Positions 51,000-60,202 of a stretch of DNA of 64,000 nucleotides are shown in pieces. How positions within the stretch are numbered: the stretch's first letter is position 1; every line of letters begins with the position of its first letter. Origin of the DNA: JAAYJT01 sp037446395. GTDB taxonomy: Bacteria > Bacteroidota > Bacteroidia > Bacteroidales > JAAYJT01. Position numbers and translations under genes: made by a program. Location: NCBI GenBank assembly GCA_037446395.1, contig JBBIIP010000012.1, forward strand, positions 1 through 64,000, given 5' to 3'. The notes beneath the pieces are model-generated. The model searched no databases. It worked only from the letters and a program-made list of their open reading frames with translations, and had not been told where the DNA came from.

Positions 51000-53900
51000 T
51001 TAGTTCTGTGCTCCATTTACCCTGCGTAGTGCAATGAAAATAGCAATGTCGTCTGCCAGCTCAACAAATGATTTTTCGTTTTCTGGCAGATCTTCTGATA
51101 GTTCCAAATTTTCCGCAAGGGTTTCCGAACAAATATATGAAATATTATTATTAACGGCTTCGATTATGCTATTCTTTTTTTCGATTAGCAATTTTATTTT
51201 GTCGGTTACTTCGAAACCACTATCTTTTCTCAGGTTTTGAATACGGTTGATGAGTTCGCGGGCAATTCCTTCCTGCCTCAATTCTTCATTGATAGAAATA
51301 TCCAAAGCCACTGTAAGGCTGCCCATGTTGGCAACTACCAGGCCGGGTATGTTTTCTGTAATGATCTCAACGTCCTGATGGGTAAGCTCAATGCTATGGT
51401 TATCAAGATTCAGTAAAAAGGTTTCTTTGCCGTCAACGGCATTGATTTCTTGCTGGCTGAAGTTGCTGATGGCTCCGGCAATATTGCCCATCAATTTTCC
51501 AAATCGCGGCCCAAGTGTTTTATAATTGGGCTTTATTTTTTTTACGAGCAGGTTATTGTTTTCTTCCAGAAACTCGATTTCTTTCACGTTCACCTCTGAA
51601 AGGATCAGGTTTTTAACGTAACCAACCTGGTTTCTAAAGTTTTCGCCAATGGAAGGAATCAAGATGCGCGCCAATGGCTGTCTTACTCTTATGCCTGAGC
51701 GTTTACGCAAGGAGAGCACCATCGAAGAAATATTCTGCGCAAGCTTCATTCTTTCTTCTAGTTCCTTGTTGATAAATGTAGGATCGGACTCAGGGAAATC
51801 GGCCAAATGAACTGAGCCGGCAGATGACTTTTTAGTTACATGGTTCAGGTCCAGAAAGAGCCTGTCCATGAAGAATGGGGCAATGGGTGCGGCCAATCTG
51901 GCAATCGTTTCGAGGCAGCGATACAAGGTTTGATATGCAGAGATTTTATCCTGGGTATATTCTCCTTTCCAGAAACGGCGGCGTGACAGGCGAACATACC
52001 AGTTGCTCAGGTGTGCATCTACAAATTCCTGAATGGCCCGCCCGGCTTTTGTTGGTTCATAATCGCCGAAATATTCATCAACAAGGGATATGAGTGTGTT
52101 GAGTTCGGATAAAATCCAGCGATCAATCTCAGGCCTCCGATCTGCGGGGATTTCCTCTTCTTTAAAGGAGAAGCCGTCAATATTGGCGTAGAGTGCAAAA
52201 AAGTTGTAGGTATTATAAAGTGTTCCGAAGAATTTTCGTTGCACTTCGGCAATCCCCTCCAAATCAAATTTCAGGTTGTCCCATGGTTGCGAATTGGTAA
52301 TCATGTACCATCGGGTGGCATCGGGTCCGTATTTTTCAATTGTTTCGTATGGATCAATGGTGTTGCCAAGGCGCTTCGACATTTTATTACCCATTTTATC
52401 GAGCACCAGTCCATTTGAAACCACCGTCCTGAACGAAACATCGTTGAAAACCATGGTGGCAATGGCATGCAATGTGAAGAACCATCCGCGTGTTTGATCT
52501 ACACCTTCGGCAATGAAATCGGCCGGAAAATATTGGCTAAGCTCCGCTTCTCTTTCGAACGGGTAGTGAAACTGTGCATAGGGCATGGCTCCCGAATCGA
52601 ACCAAACATCAATCAAGTTGGGATCGCGAAACATTTTTTGTCCACTTGGCGAAACGAGGATTATTTCATCAACATAGGGACGATGCAGATCGAAGGTGGT
52701 ATAATTTTCGGCCGACTGATCATCGGGATTGAATTTTTCGAGTGGGTTGGAGGCCATGAACCCTGCCGCCACAGCTTTTTCGATTTCTTCTTTAAGTTGT
52801 CTTACCGAGCCTATACAAATTTGTTCTGCTTCGTCCGGGCTGGTCCAAACCGGCAAGGGTGTTCCCCAGAAACGAGAACGGGAAAGATTCCAATCAACAA
52901 GATTTTCGAGCCAGTTACCAAATCTTCCGGTGCCTGTTGATTCGGGCTTCCAGTTGATTGTTTTGTTGAGTTCGATCATCCGGTCTCTGTAGGCGGTGGT
53001 TTTAATAAACCAGGAATCGAGCGGGTAATAAAGTATTGGTTTATCGGTGCGCCAACAGTGAGGATAAGAGTGCTGATATTTTTCGGCTTTGAATGCGCGG
53101 TTTTCTTTTTTTAGTTTAACGATGATGTCAATATCAACATTATCGTCCTTTGCCGGGTCAAAATTGGGGTCATATTCTGATTTCACATACCTGCCCGCAA
53201 ACTCGCCCATTTCATCAATAAACCTTCCTTGTTTATCAACCATGGTGAGCGATCCCAGTCCATATTGTTTTCCGGTTCGGAAGTCGTCGGCGCCAAAGCT
53301 TGGAGCAATATGCACAACGCCTGTACCGTCTTCGGTAGTAACAAAATCGCCTGATACAATGACAAATGCATCTCCGCTTTCGGGCTGGGCATAAGGCAGG
53401 AGTTGTTCGTAGCGGATGCTTTCGAGGGCGATTCCTTTAAATTCAGAAACGATTTCGTAGGGAATATTCTTCTGGCCTGGTTCGTAATCTTTCAAAGGGA
53501 GCCCTGCATTTTTCTCAGGAAAAAATCTTTCAAAGAGATTTTTTGCCAGGATAACCGAAATTGGCAGGTATGTATATGGGTTATAGGTGTTAACCTGCAC
53601 ATAATCAATATTTTTGCCAATGGCCAGGGCTGTGTTCGATGGCAAAGTCCATGGGGTGGTTGTCCATGCCAGAACAAAAGCTTCCCCAACAGCGTTTTTA
53701 AACAAGAATTCGCTTTGTGGGTTGCGATGTATTTTAAATTGTGCGGTTACGGTATTGTCTTTCACATCTCGATAGCAACCCGGTTGGTTGAGTTCGTGGG
53801 TGCTAAGTCCGGTTCCTGCGGCAGGGGAATACGGTTGGATAGAATATCCTTTATAGAGCAGCCCTTTTTCGTAGAGTTTTGAAAGCAAATACCAAACGGA

Positions 53901-54377
53901 TTCAATGTACTTATTGTCAAAAGTAATATATGGATCGCCCAAGTCAACCCAATAACCGATTTTGCGGGTGAGGTCGTCCCAAAGGTCTTTGTATTTCATT
54001 ACTTCTTTGCGGCATAGTTCGTTGTATTGGGCAACAGAAATACTTTTGCCGATATCATCTTTGGTAATGTTGAGGGTTTTCTCAACCGCCATTTCGATAG
54101 GAAGCCCATGGGTATCCCATCCTGCCTTGCGGGCCACGTAAAAGCCTTTTTGTGTTTTATAGCGACAAAAGATGTCTTTTATGGCACGGGCCATTACATG
54201 GTGTATGCCAGGAATGCCATTGGCAGATGGGGGGCCTTCATAAAACACAAAAGGGGAATTACCGTTGCGAATGGCAAGGCTTTGCTGAAAAATGCCATAT
54301 TCGTCCCAATATTTCAGGATGTCTTTCCCGATGTCGGTCAAGTTTAGCTGCTTGTATTCTTTATACTTGCGTTTCAT
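51000..54377 (-). CDS. ileS: Isoleucyl-tRNA synthetase
   Basis: This class Ia synthetase of about 1125 residues has the HIGH-type motif in PPSANGIPGIHHVMAR (around residue 50), the CP1 editing domain with AWTTTPWTLPSNTALA, WFFTLHAI, and the KMSKR motif in GNKMSKRLGNT. An anticodon-binding domain and a long C-terminal extension follow. The size and C-terminus match the eukaryote-like IleS common in Bacteroidetes, which in other bacteria is associated with mupirocin tolerance. The ATG at 54377 (MKRKYKEYK) is preferred to a TTG two codons upstream. The gene is upstream of the TraR/DksA gene and lspA on the same strand. Confidence 0.96.
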   Translation of the reverse strand: MKRKYKEYKQLNLTDIGKDILKYWDEYGIFQQSLAIRNGNSPFVFYEGPPSANGIPGIHHVMARAIKDIFCRYKTQKGFYVARKAGWDTHGLPIEMAVEKTLNITKDDIGKSISVAQYNELCRKEVMKYKDLWDDLTRKIGYWVDLGDPYITFDNKYIESVWYLLSKLYEKGLLYKGYSIQPYSPAAGTGLSTHELNQPGCYRDVKDNTVTAQFKIHRNPQSEFLFKNAVGEAFVLAWTTTPWTLPSNTALAIGKNIDYVQVNTYNPYTYLPISVILAKNLFERFFPEKNAGLPLKDYEPGQKNIPYEIVSEFKGIALESIRYEQLLPYAQPESGDAFVIVSGDFVTTEDGTGVVHIAPSFGADDFRTGKQYGLGSLTMVDKQGRFIDEMGEFAGRYVKSEYDPNFDPAKDDNVDIDIIVKLKKENRAFKAEKYQHSYPHCWRTDKPILYYPLDSWFIKTTAYRDRMIELNKTINWKPESTGTGRFGNWLENLVDWNLSRSRFWGTPLPVWTSPDEAEQICIGSVRQLKEEIEKAVAAGFMASNPLEKFNPDDQSAENYTTFDLHRPYVDEIILVSPSGQKMFRDPNLIDVWFDSGAMPYAQFHYPFEREAELSQYFPADFIAEGVDQTRGWFFTLHAIATMVFNDVSFRTVVSNGLVLDKMGNKMSKRLGNTIDPYETIEKYGPDATRWYMITNSQPWDNLKFDLEGIAEVQRKFFGTLYNTYNFFALYANIDGFSFKEEEIPADRRPEIDRWILSELNTLISLVDEYFGDYEPTKAGRAIQEFVDAHLSNWYVRLSRRRFWKGEYTQDKISAYQTLYRCLETIARLAAPIAPFFMDRLFLDLNHVTKKSSAGSVHLADFPESDPTFINKELEERMKLAQNISSMVLSLRKRSGIRVRQPLARILIPSIGENFRNQVGYVKNLILSEVNVKEIEFLEENNNLLVKKIKPNYKTLGPRFGKLMGNIAGAISNFSQQEINAVDGKETFLLNLDNHSIELTHQDVEIITENIPGLVVANMGSLTVALDISINEELRQEGIARELINRIQNLRKDSGFEVTDKIKLLIEKKNSIIEAVNNNISYICSETLAENLELSEDLPENEKSFVELADDIAIFIALRRVNGAQN

Positions 54378-54418
54378 CAGCAATCGTGGGTTTTCGCCCG
54401 GTTTTTTGAAATAGCCCG

Positions 54419-54426
54419 CAAAATTA
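54419..54426 (-). promoter_or_regulatory. Putative -7 promoter box of ileS
   Basis: The minus strand reads TAATTTTG, matching TAnnTTTG, 41 bases before the ileS ATG at 54377. Confidence 0.45.
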
Positions 54427-54676
54427 GGAAAATTTTGACAAATAAACAGTTACAGCATACCGTGAAATTTGTAATCCGAGAATTAGCGCCTTAAAATCTT
54501 GTCCTCTGCCTCGATGAATGGTGCAAAGCAAGAATTTTTTGAATGAACTTTGTATTAGCAATAGATTAAAGCACGACAGACAATGCTGTCTGGTTAATAT
54601 TAATGGGCAATATATAACAATAACTCGCCGGCTTTAATTATGTGTTCACCGATTTATAATGACCCCACATTTGGAT
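54427..54676. other. Divergent intergenic region between ileS and the LiaF-like gene
   Basis: No gene is seen in the 339 bases between the two starts (54378-54716). The region contains the 16-bp inverted repeat CAGACA-ATGC-TGTCTG at 54577-54592, the palindrome TTAATATTAA just after it, and, nearer the LiaF-like gene, the promoter elements listed separately. Possible LytTR-type sites (for example ACAGTTACAG and ACCGTGAAAT near 54447-54470) are too weak to call. Confidence 0.5.
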
Positions 54677-54677
54677 A

Positions 54678-54695
54678 GTGGCTTACATTTGCCAC
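54678..54695 (+). promoter_or_regulatory. -7 promoter box flanked by GTGGC/GCCAC inverted repeat
   Basis: TACATTTG at 54684-54691 matches TAnnTTTG and lies 25 bases before the ATG at 54717. It is framed by GTGGC at 54678-54682 and GCCAC at 54691-54695, an inverted repeat that would place a bound regulator directly over the promoter. Confidence 0.5.
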
Positions 54696-54716
54696 ATTAA
54701 TTTTAAATCAATTAAA

Positions 54717-55430
54717 ATGGAAAATCAAGAAATTAAGAAAAGTTGTTCGGCTCCCTCTCAGACCGCACTCTTTGGAATTTTAGTGCTGACAGTAGGAGTA
54801 GTTCTGCTATTGAAGAACTTAAGGTTAATAAATTCCGAAACCAGCCGCATTATTTTTTCGTGGCCGATGCTACTTATTGCTGTGGGGGTTATAAACCTTA
54901 TCCATAAATCGAAAATATGGGGCATCGTGCTGATTGCCATAGGCGCCTTCTTTCTACTAACACGCTACTTAGGCTATCCGGCCAGTATCGGGCAGGTTTT
55001 TTGGCCAACACTGATTATTTTTGCAGGTGTAATGCTGATAATCAGTGCCAGTGGTTTCTGGAAGCGTTATCAAATTAACAAGGTGAACGCAAACGATGAT
55101 GTGCTGGAGGATGTTGCTATTTTTGGGGGAAGCGACAAAGTAGTGCATTCGAACTCCTTCAAAGGCGGTGAAGTGGTCGCTGTGTTTGGTGGCTCTAAAG
55201 TTAATCTGCTGAATGCAACCCTTGCTCCCGGCTATAATGTTCTTGAAACAGTAGCTGTTTTTGGAGGCGCCACATTCATCATTCCTTCCGATTGGAATAT
55301 TAAACTGGAGGTTGTTAATATTTTCGGTGGGTTTTCCGACAAGAGGCAAATAACCCAGGTTGATGCCACCAAGACCCTTATAATCAAAGGCGTGGCTATC
55401 TTTGGCGGGGGTGAAATAAAAAGCTTTTAG
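54717..55430 (+). CDS. LiaF-like membrane protein (LiaF transmembrane and C-terminal domains)
   Basis: The protein has about 237 residues. The first ~115 form four hydrophobic helices of the LiaF/DUF5668 type, with FSWPMLLIAVGVINL and FWPTLIIFAGVMLI. The rest is a beta-helical LiaF C-terminal domain with repeated VAIFGG, VAVFGG, VNIFGG and VAIFGGGE units, spaced about 20-35 residues. In Firmicutes LiaF restrains the LiaRS cell-envelope stress system. Here the partner is a LytS/LytTR pair directly downstream (15 bases), so an envelope-sensing role is an inference. The ATG at 54717 (MENQEIKK) is preferred to an upstream GTG. Confidence 0.83.
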   Translation: MENQEIKKSCSAPSQTALFGILVLTVGVVLLLKNLRLINSETSRIIFSWPMLLIAVGVINLIHKSKIWGIVLIAIGAFFLLTRYLGYPASIGQVFWPTLIIFAGVMLIISASGFWKRYQINKVNANDDVLEDVAIFGGSDKVVHSNSFKGGEVVAVFGGSKVNLLNATLAPGYNVLETVAVFGGATFIIPSDWNIKLEVVNIFGGFSDKRQITQVDATKTLIIKGVAIFGGGEIKSF

Positions 55431-55444
55431 CAAATGTTATCACA

Positions 55445-56491
55445 ATGCTCGAACGATTCCTGAAAAATAATTTTTATGTGATGTATCTGTTGATGTGGAT
55501 AGCGGTTGCTGCTGTCCACTTTTACCTTTTGTGGGCTGGCTGGAATATTGACCCCGGCTATGCCATTATTGATAGTTTGGTTTTCAATATGCTTTTTGCT
55601 TTGCTTGGTGCGGGATTATGGTCTTGGGTCCGCTATGCAGATTTGCAGAAAAGAAATTTTCTGCAAATCTTTATGAACCATCTCACCGGCTGTGCAATAA
55701 CCGTTATTGTCTGGATTATCTTGAGCTATACTCTTGTTGGGTGGATGGTTCCGGATGATCTCTCCTATAATGAGTTTCTCGACAAATCAATGATGGTTCG
55801 GGCGATTAGTGGGGTATTATATTATTTGCTGCTCACTGCCGTATTTTATCTGCATACAAGTTATCGCGAATTGTTTGAAAAAAATCAGCGCGAAACCAAG
55901 TTGATCACAATGTTGCGCGAAGCTGAACTGAATATGCTGAGATCGCAAATAAAACCTCATTTTCTCTTTAATAGCTTGAATTCAATCAACTCACTGATTC
56001 TCAATAATCCAGCCCACGCACAGGAAATGGTGATTAAACTGTCGGAGTTCATTCGTTACTCGCTGAGCAATCAGGATGAATCAATGATTACGCTTGAAAA
56101 AGAATTGTATCACATGGCGCTATACCTTGAAATTGAAAGGGTACGTTTTTCCGACCGCTTGCTGATCGAAAAATCAATTGATGAAGCCTGCCTGGAACGA
56201 AAACTTCCGGCCATGATACTTCAGCCTTTGCTCGAAAACGCAGTGAAGTATGGTGTGTATGAATCCACAGGCAAAGTTGACATTGCTATTCAAGCGCGGT
56301 TAGAAAATAATTTCCTGGTTGTAGATGTGTCGAACAGTTTCGAAGGCACCGATCCTACCCGCAAAGGCACCGGAACCGGATTAAAAAATATTTCTAAACG
56401 GTTGCTGGCAATTTATGGCCGATCCGATTTGGTGAAAATACGGAATGAAAACAATACTTTTAATGTTGAGCTGCAAATACCATTATCATGA
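55445..56491 (+). CDS. LytS-type sensor histidine kinase
   Basis: The 348-residue protein has four membrane helices in the first ~145 residues, and no recognised sensory domain. A coiled segment leads to the His_kinase domain with SQIKPHFLFNSLNSINSL, containing the phosphoacceptor His. An HATPase_c domain follows with LQPLLENAVKYG and GTGTGLKNISKRL. It belongs to the LytS/YehU class that pairs with LytTR regulators. Its stop overlaps the regulator start by four bases (ATGA), so the two are translationally coupled. The LiaF-like protein upstream may be its input or modulator. Confidence 0.92.
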   Translation: MLERFLKNNFYVMYLLMWIAVAAVHFYLLWAGWNIDPGYAIIDSLVFNMLFALLGAGLWSWVRYADLQKRNFLQIFMNHLTGCAITVIVWIILSYTLVGWMVPDDLSYNEFLDKSMMVRAISGVLYYLLLTAVFYLHTSYRELFEKNQRETKLITMLREAELNMLRSQIKPHFLFNSLNSINSLILNNPAHAQEMVIKLSEFIRYSLSNQDESMITLEKELYHMALYLEIERVRFSDRLLIEKSIDEACLERKLPAMILQPLLENAVKYGVYESTGKVDIAIQARLENNFLVVDVSNSFEGTDPTRKGTGTGLKNISKRLLAIYGRSDLVKIRNENNTFNVELQIPLS

Positions 56492-57237
56492 AACCCATTC
56501 GGTGTGTAACAGTAGATGACGAACCCCTTGCACGCGAACTTTTGCGAAATTATCTTACGAAAATTTCTGATATTGAATTAATTGCAGAATGCGCGAATGG
56601 GTTCGAAGCGTTGAAGTCTATTCAGGAACTTGATCCGGATTTGGTTTTTCTTGATATTCAGATGCCTAAAATTGATGGTTTTGAGCTTCTCGAAGTACTT
56701 GATTATAAACCACACATTATATTTATAACTGCTTTTGATCAATATGCCATCAGGGCTTTCGAGATGAATGCAGTTGATTATCTGCTCAAGCCTTTTGCGA
56801 AAGAGCGGTTGATTCAGGCCATTGATAAAGCGCGCCAGAGGATAAATTCAAAAACTACTGATCAACCCAATGCAATGGAAGACCTGAAAAAACACCTCGA
56901 CAACCAGGAAAAGGAGATTGATCGTGTGGTGGTTCGGCAGGGTGCAAAGATCATCATCATTCCGGTGGCGAAGATTTTTTACCTGGAAGCTCAGGATGAT
57001 TATGTGATGATTTATTCGGAGCTGGGCCGGCATCTTAAAGAGAAAACCATGAAATATTTTGAGTCAGCCTTACCCAAAAACAGCTTTATCCGGGTCCATC
57101 GCAGCCATCTTATTAGTCTTTCACATATTGCCTCGGTGGAACTATATGAAAAGAACACGCACCTTGTGGTGATGAAGAACGGAGATAAACTGCGGGCGAG
57201 CCAAGACGGTTATAAGAGATTAAGGGAATTGTTTTGA
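56488..57237 (+). CDS. LytTR-family response regulator
   Basis: This 249-residue protein has an N-terminal receiver domain with the acidic pocket VDDEPLA, phospho-acceptor Asp in VFLDIQMPKIDGFELL and the conserved Lys in YLLKPF. A linker follows (about 125-145), then a LytTR DNA-binding domain (about 150-248) with FYLEAQDDYVMIY and RVHRSHLI. LytTR regulators bind pairs of short repeats upstream of target promoters. The last 28 bases overlap the convergent end of the MenC-MenE gene on the other strand. Confidence 0.93.
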   Translation: MKPIRCVTVDDEPLARELLRNYLTKISDIELIAECANGFEALKSIQELDPDLVFLDIQMPKIDGFELLEVLDYKPHIIFITAFDQYAIRAFEMNAVDYLLKPFAKERLIQAIDKARQRINSKTTDQPNAMEDLKKHLDNQEKEIDRVVVRQGAKIIIIPVAKIFYLEAQDDYVMIYSELGRHLKEKTMKYFESALPKNSFIRVHRSHLISLSHIASVELYEKNTHLVVMKNGDKLRASQDGYKRLRELF

Positions 57238-59264
57238 TCGGACAGGATTTTTTGAATTTCGCCCCGCTTGATCTTCCCGGCCTTAGTTTCGGGAAATTGA
57301 TTTAGGTATTTTATTTCGCGGGGTTTTTCATGGTTGCTGATGAGTTGTTGGGCTTTCTCCAGTTGTGCAGAAATATCCATTACAGGAGTCCCCTCAATGA
57401 CCAGTACTACTTTTTGGCCTAATTTTTTGTCGGGGCATCCCGTAACGATAAATCGTTGTGTAACAAAGCCTTCCAATTTTTTTTCAAGCTGCTCCGGTAC
57501 GATTTTTATCCCACTAGAATTGATCACATTGTCAACCCGTCCCAGCCAATTAAATTGTCTTGTGTTGATCAACTCAACAAGATCGTTTGTTTTAACTTCC
57601 GGAGTATCGAGATGTGGGGCATGAATGATCAGGCAGCCTCTATGATCGAGTGAAAAATGTATTCCGGGCAAGGCATGAAAGTATTTGCTTTGTTCGGGGC
57701 CATTGATCGGTCGGAGGGCAACATGGGTCAGGGTTTCGGTCATGCCATAGGTTTCGTAAACTGCCCCCGGAATCTGCTGCAATGCATTTTCGAGAGCCCC
57801 ATGGACTTGAGCGCCTCCAATAATTAGTTTTTTAATTGTTCGGAGCTTTTTCAGCGATTCATGATCTAACAGCGACTCCTGTGTTTGCATGGGAGTCATC
57901 GCAGCAAAATCAATAACAGTATTTTCAGCAATCTGCCTCAGGGGGTTTGAGGATGGCTTTACGGTCAGCAGATTCATTTCTAGTTCCAACGCCCTGACAA
58001 TCATCATCTTGCCGGCAACAAAATCAACCGGCAGGCAGAGCAAGGCGGTGTCTCCCTTTTTCAAGCCAAGTGCCTGACCGGTTATTTTTACTGAATCAAT
58101 CATGGATTTGCGGCTTACAGAAATTTCTTTTGGAAGCCCGGTCGAGCCAGAGGTTTGCAGGATAAAAGTTTTTTGGCCACTTGTCCATGACTGTTTAAAA
58201 GCAACAACAGAATCATGTACTCCGCCCCTCTCCGGTGCTTTTTCGGGAAAGTACTTCAAGAAACCATTTTCTGCTTTCAGCCGCGAAGGCAGGTTGTTGG
58301 AAAATATTTTTCCAGTCCCCAATCCGTGATGCGTTGGATTGTTGCATATAAAGGTCCATTGTGCAATTGCATTTAACCCAATATTAGATTCAAGGGCGGA
58401 GGTGATCCACCAACCGACGTTTCTTTTTCCAGCCAGTTCAGTCCATTCCCGGCATTTTGAAAACCCGCCTAGCATCGAAGGTTTTAGAACCAGATATTGT
58501 GGTTTGATGGTTTCGAGCAACTGAATTTTATCCATGCCTGGCCCGACCGAAAATAGTTCTTCGTCTAAAGCGATCGGCACAGGTGATGCTGCGCACAAAG
58601 CAGCCATTTCATTCCAGTTTCCGGGTTTGATGGGTTGCTCAATCGAATGCAGGTTGAGTTCGGAGAGTGGTTTCAGTTTTTCTATTGCCTCCTTGGGATT
58701 GAAGGCCCCGTTCGCATCAAGGCGCAATTGAATTGAGTTGCTTTTGAATTCTTTTCGCACCCGCTTAAGGAAATTCAACTCTTCTTGAAAATCCAATGCA
58801 CCAATTTTAACTTTGATACATTCATACCCTTCGTCTATCCTTTCCCGAATTTGGGCAAACATGTTTTCTACTGAATCCATCCATATCAATCCATTAATGG
58901 GTATGCCAACAGAGCCCCGGGTAAATTCTGAATCGAATAGTACTCCTTTCCCTTTATTCTCCAGGTCAATTCTTGCCATTTCGAGGCCAAACCGGATGGA
59001 GGGGAACCTGTCGAACCGCGGATCGGCCAGCGACGAGAACTGCTGTGGAGCGTTGCAGGCGATTTTCAAGAATTCTTCGTATTGCAATTCGGGGTCTGGG
59101 CTAAGTCCCTGGATGAGGCTGCATTCGCCAATGCCCTTAATTTCAGGGTTTTCGGAGTTGAACAAGGAGATAAACCAGGAAGTTTTCTGATGAAGAATGC
59201 CCCTTGAAGTGCCAGCAGGAGAGTTAAAATTCAGAATATATTTTTGAATAGTTGCCTTCAGCAT
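57210..59264 (-). CDS. MenC-MenE fusion: o-succinylbenzoate synthase + o-succinylbenzoate-CoA ligase
   Basis: One uninterrupted frame of 684 residues covers two menaquinone enzymes. Residues about 1-330 are MenC of the enolase superfamily, with the Lys pair in IKVKIG (151, 153), metal ligands Asp183 (LDANG), Glu209 (SIEQP) and Asp234 (ALDEEL), and Lys261 (LKPSMLGG). Residues about 345-684 are MenE, an adenylate-forming ligase, with P-loop TSGSTGLPK at 371-379, YGMTET, GRVDNVINSSGIKI and KAGKIKRGEI with the catalytic C-terminal lysine. Both sets are complete, so both activities are plausible. MenE begins with only a short linker. The ATG at 59264 is chosen over a TTG at 59279. It follows menA by 18 bases. 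Confidence 0.92.
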   Translation of the reverse strand: MLKATIQKYILNFNSPAGTSRGILHQKTSWFISLFNSENPEIKGIGECSLIQGLSPDPELQYEEFLKIACNAPQQFSSLADPRFDRFPSIRFGLEMARIDLENKGKGVLFDSEFTRGSVGIPINGLIWMDSVENMFAQIRERIDEGYECIKVKIGALDFQEELNFLKRVRKEFKSNSIQLRLDANGAFNPKEAIEKLKPLSELNLHSIEQPIKPGNWNEMAALCAASPVPIALDEELFSVGPGMDKIQLLETIKPQYLVLKPSMLGGFSKCREWTELAGKRNVGWWITSALESNIGLNAIAQWTFICNNPTHHGLGTGKIFSNNLPSRLKAENGFLKYFPEKAPERGGVHDSVVAFKQSWTSGQKTFILQTSGSTGLPKEISVSRKSMIDSVKITGQALGLKKGDTALLCLPVDFVAGKMMIVRALELEMNLLTVKPSSNPLRQIAENTVIDFAAMTPMQTQESLLDHESLKKLRTIKKLIIGGAQVHGALENALQQIPGAVYETYGMTETLTHVALRPINGPEQSKYFHALPGIHFSLDHRGCLIIHAPHLDTPEVKTNDLVELINTRQFNWLGRVDNVINSSGIKIVPEQLEKKLEGFVTQRFIVTGCPDKKLGQKVVLVIEGTPVMDISAQLEKAQQLISNHEKPREIKYLNQFPETKAGKIKRGEIQKILSDQNNSLNLL

Positions 59265-59282
59265 GGTTTGGGTTCGCAAAAA

Positions 59283-60191
59283 TCAAAGTAACAGGCTTAG
59301 GCCGAAAACAATTGAAAAAAGCAGCGTAGTGAGGGCAAGGCGTTTCAAGTAAGGGTCGAGTTCTGCGGGGATTGTATTGTGAAAAACACCATATACATTC
59401 ATCCAGAAAAAAGGAACAGTAATCAGAAAAAACATCTGAAGAGGCGAATGATAATTAAGGAGCATATAAGTCAACCCGAGAACGATTGAACTGGTTATTA
59501 AAACCAGGTGATATATTCTTGCTGCGCCAATGCCCCATCTTACCACAAGGGTACGTTTTCCGCTTTGTGCATCGTTTTTGTGATCGCGCATGTTGTTCAG
59601 ATTGAGTACGGCCACACTCAGGAATCCTAATGCTGCTGCAGGTAAAAATACATCTGGAGCAAGGTGGTTGGTAATCAAAAAGTAGGTTCCCATAACTCCG
59701 GCCAGGCCAAAAAATATGAACACAAATAAATCCCCAAAACCAGCGTATCCATAAGGTTTTTTACCGATGGTGTATGTAATGGCCGAAATAATAGCAAGCA
59801 AGCCCAACACAAGAAATAACAGTTTTGAGATTAATCCAATTTCACGAGTTCCGAAATAAACCAATGGAATGCCTGATGCCAGTGCCATCAAGGCCACAAC
59901 AATCACTCCGTGTTTCATGGCAAGCGCACTGATTTTTCCACTTTGCACCGCACGTTTAGGGCCTAAACGATTTTCGTTGTCCGCTCCATGTGTTGAGTCA
60001 CCCAGATCGTTGGCCAGATTCGAAAGCACCTGCAGAAAAAGCGTGGTTGACAAGGCGAGCCCCACCACCAACCAGTTTTGGTAGCCGTTGAAATAGGCCA
60101 GGAATGCCCCTAGCAAAACCGAAGAAAAGGCAAGCGGCAGCGTTCGAAGCCTTAGGGCTGTGATCCAATATCTTAGCTTTGTTGTTGTCAA
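59283..60191 (-). CDS. menA: 1,4-dihydroxy-2-naphthoate polyprenyltransferase
   Basis: This 302-residue UbiA-superfamily prenyltransferase has about eight helices. The first Asp-rich motif is in NLANDLGDSTHGADN with GPKRAVQSG following, and the second is near NLNNMRDHKNDAQSGKRTL. It attaches the polyprenyl chain to 1,4-dihydroxy-2-naphthoate, giving demethylmenaquinone, in the inner membrane. The start is a TTG at 60191, 11 bases after the menB stop; no in-frame ATG precedes the conserved region. The gene order menB-menA-menCE indicates one transcript. Confidence 0.92.
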   Translation of the reverse strand: MTTTKLRYWITALRLRTLPLAFSSVLLGAFLAYFNGYQNWLVVGLALSTTLFLQVLSNLANDLGDSTHGADNENRLGPKRAVQSGKISALAMKHGVIVVALMALASGIPLVYFGTREIGLISKLLFLVLGLLAIISAITYTIGKKPYGYAGFGDLFVFIFFGLAGVMGTYFLITNHLAPDVFLPAAALGFLSVAVLNLNNMRDHKNDAQSGKRTLVVRWGIGAARIYHLVLITSSIVLGLTYMLLNYHSPLQMFFLITVPFFWMNVYGVFHNTIPAELDPYLKRLALTTLLFSIVFGLSLLL

Positions 60192-60202
60192 CGATTCGGT
60201 GA

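Noticed and set aside
54969..55433. 154-residue minus-strand frame antisense to the LiaF-like gene
   Set aside because: It lies wholly opposite a gene with clear domain structure, has no recognisable motif, and follows from the codon pattern of the VAIFGG repeats.
57210..59264. Possibility that MenC-MenE is a sequencing-error fusion of two genes
   Set aside because: The frame is continuous, with no overlap of conserved regions and a sensible linker; kept as a real fusion, with a read check advised.
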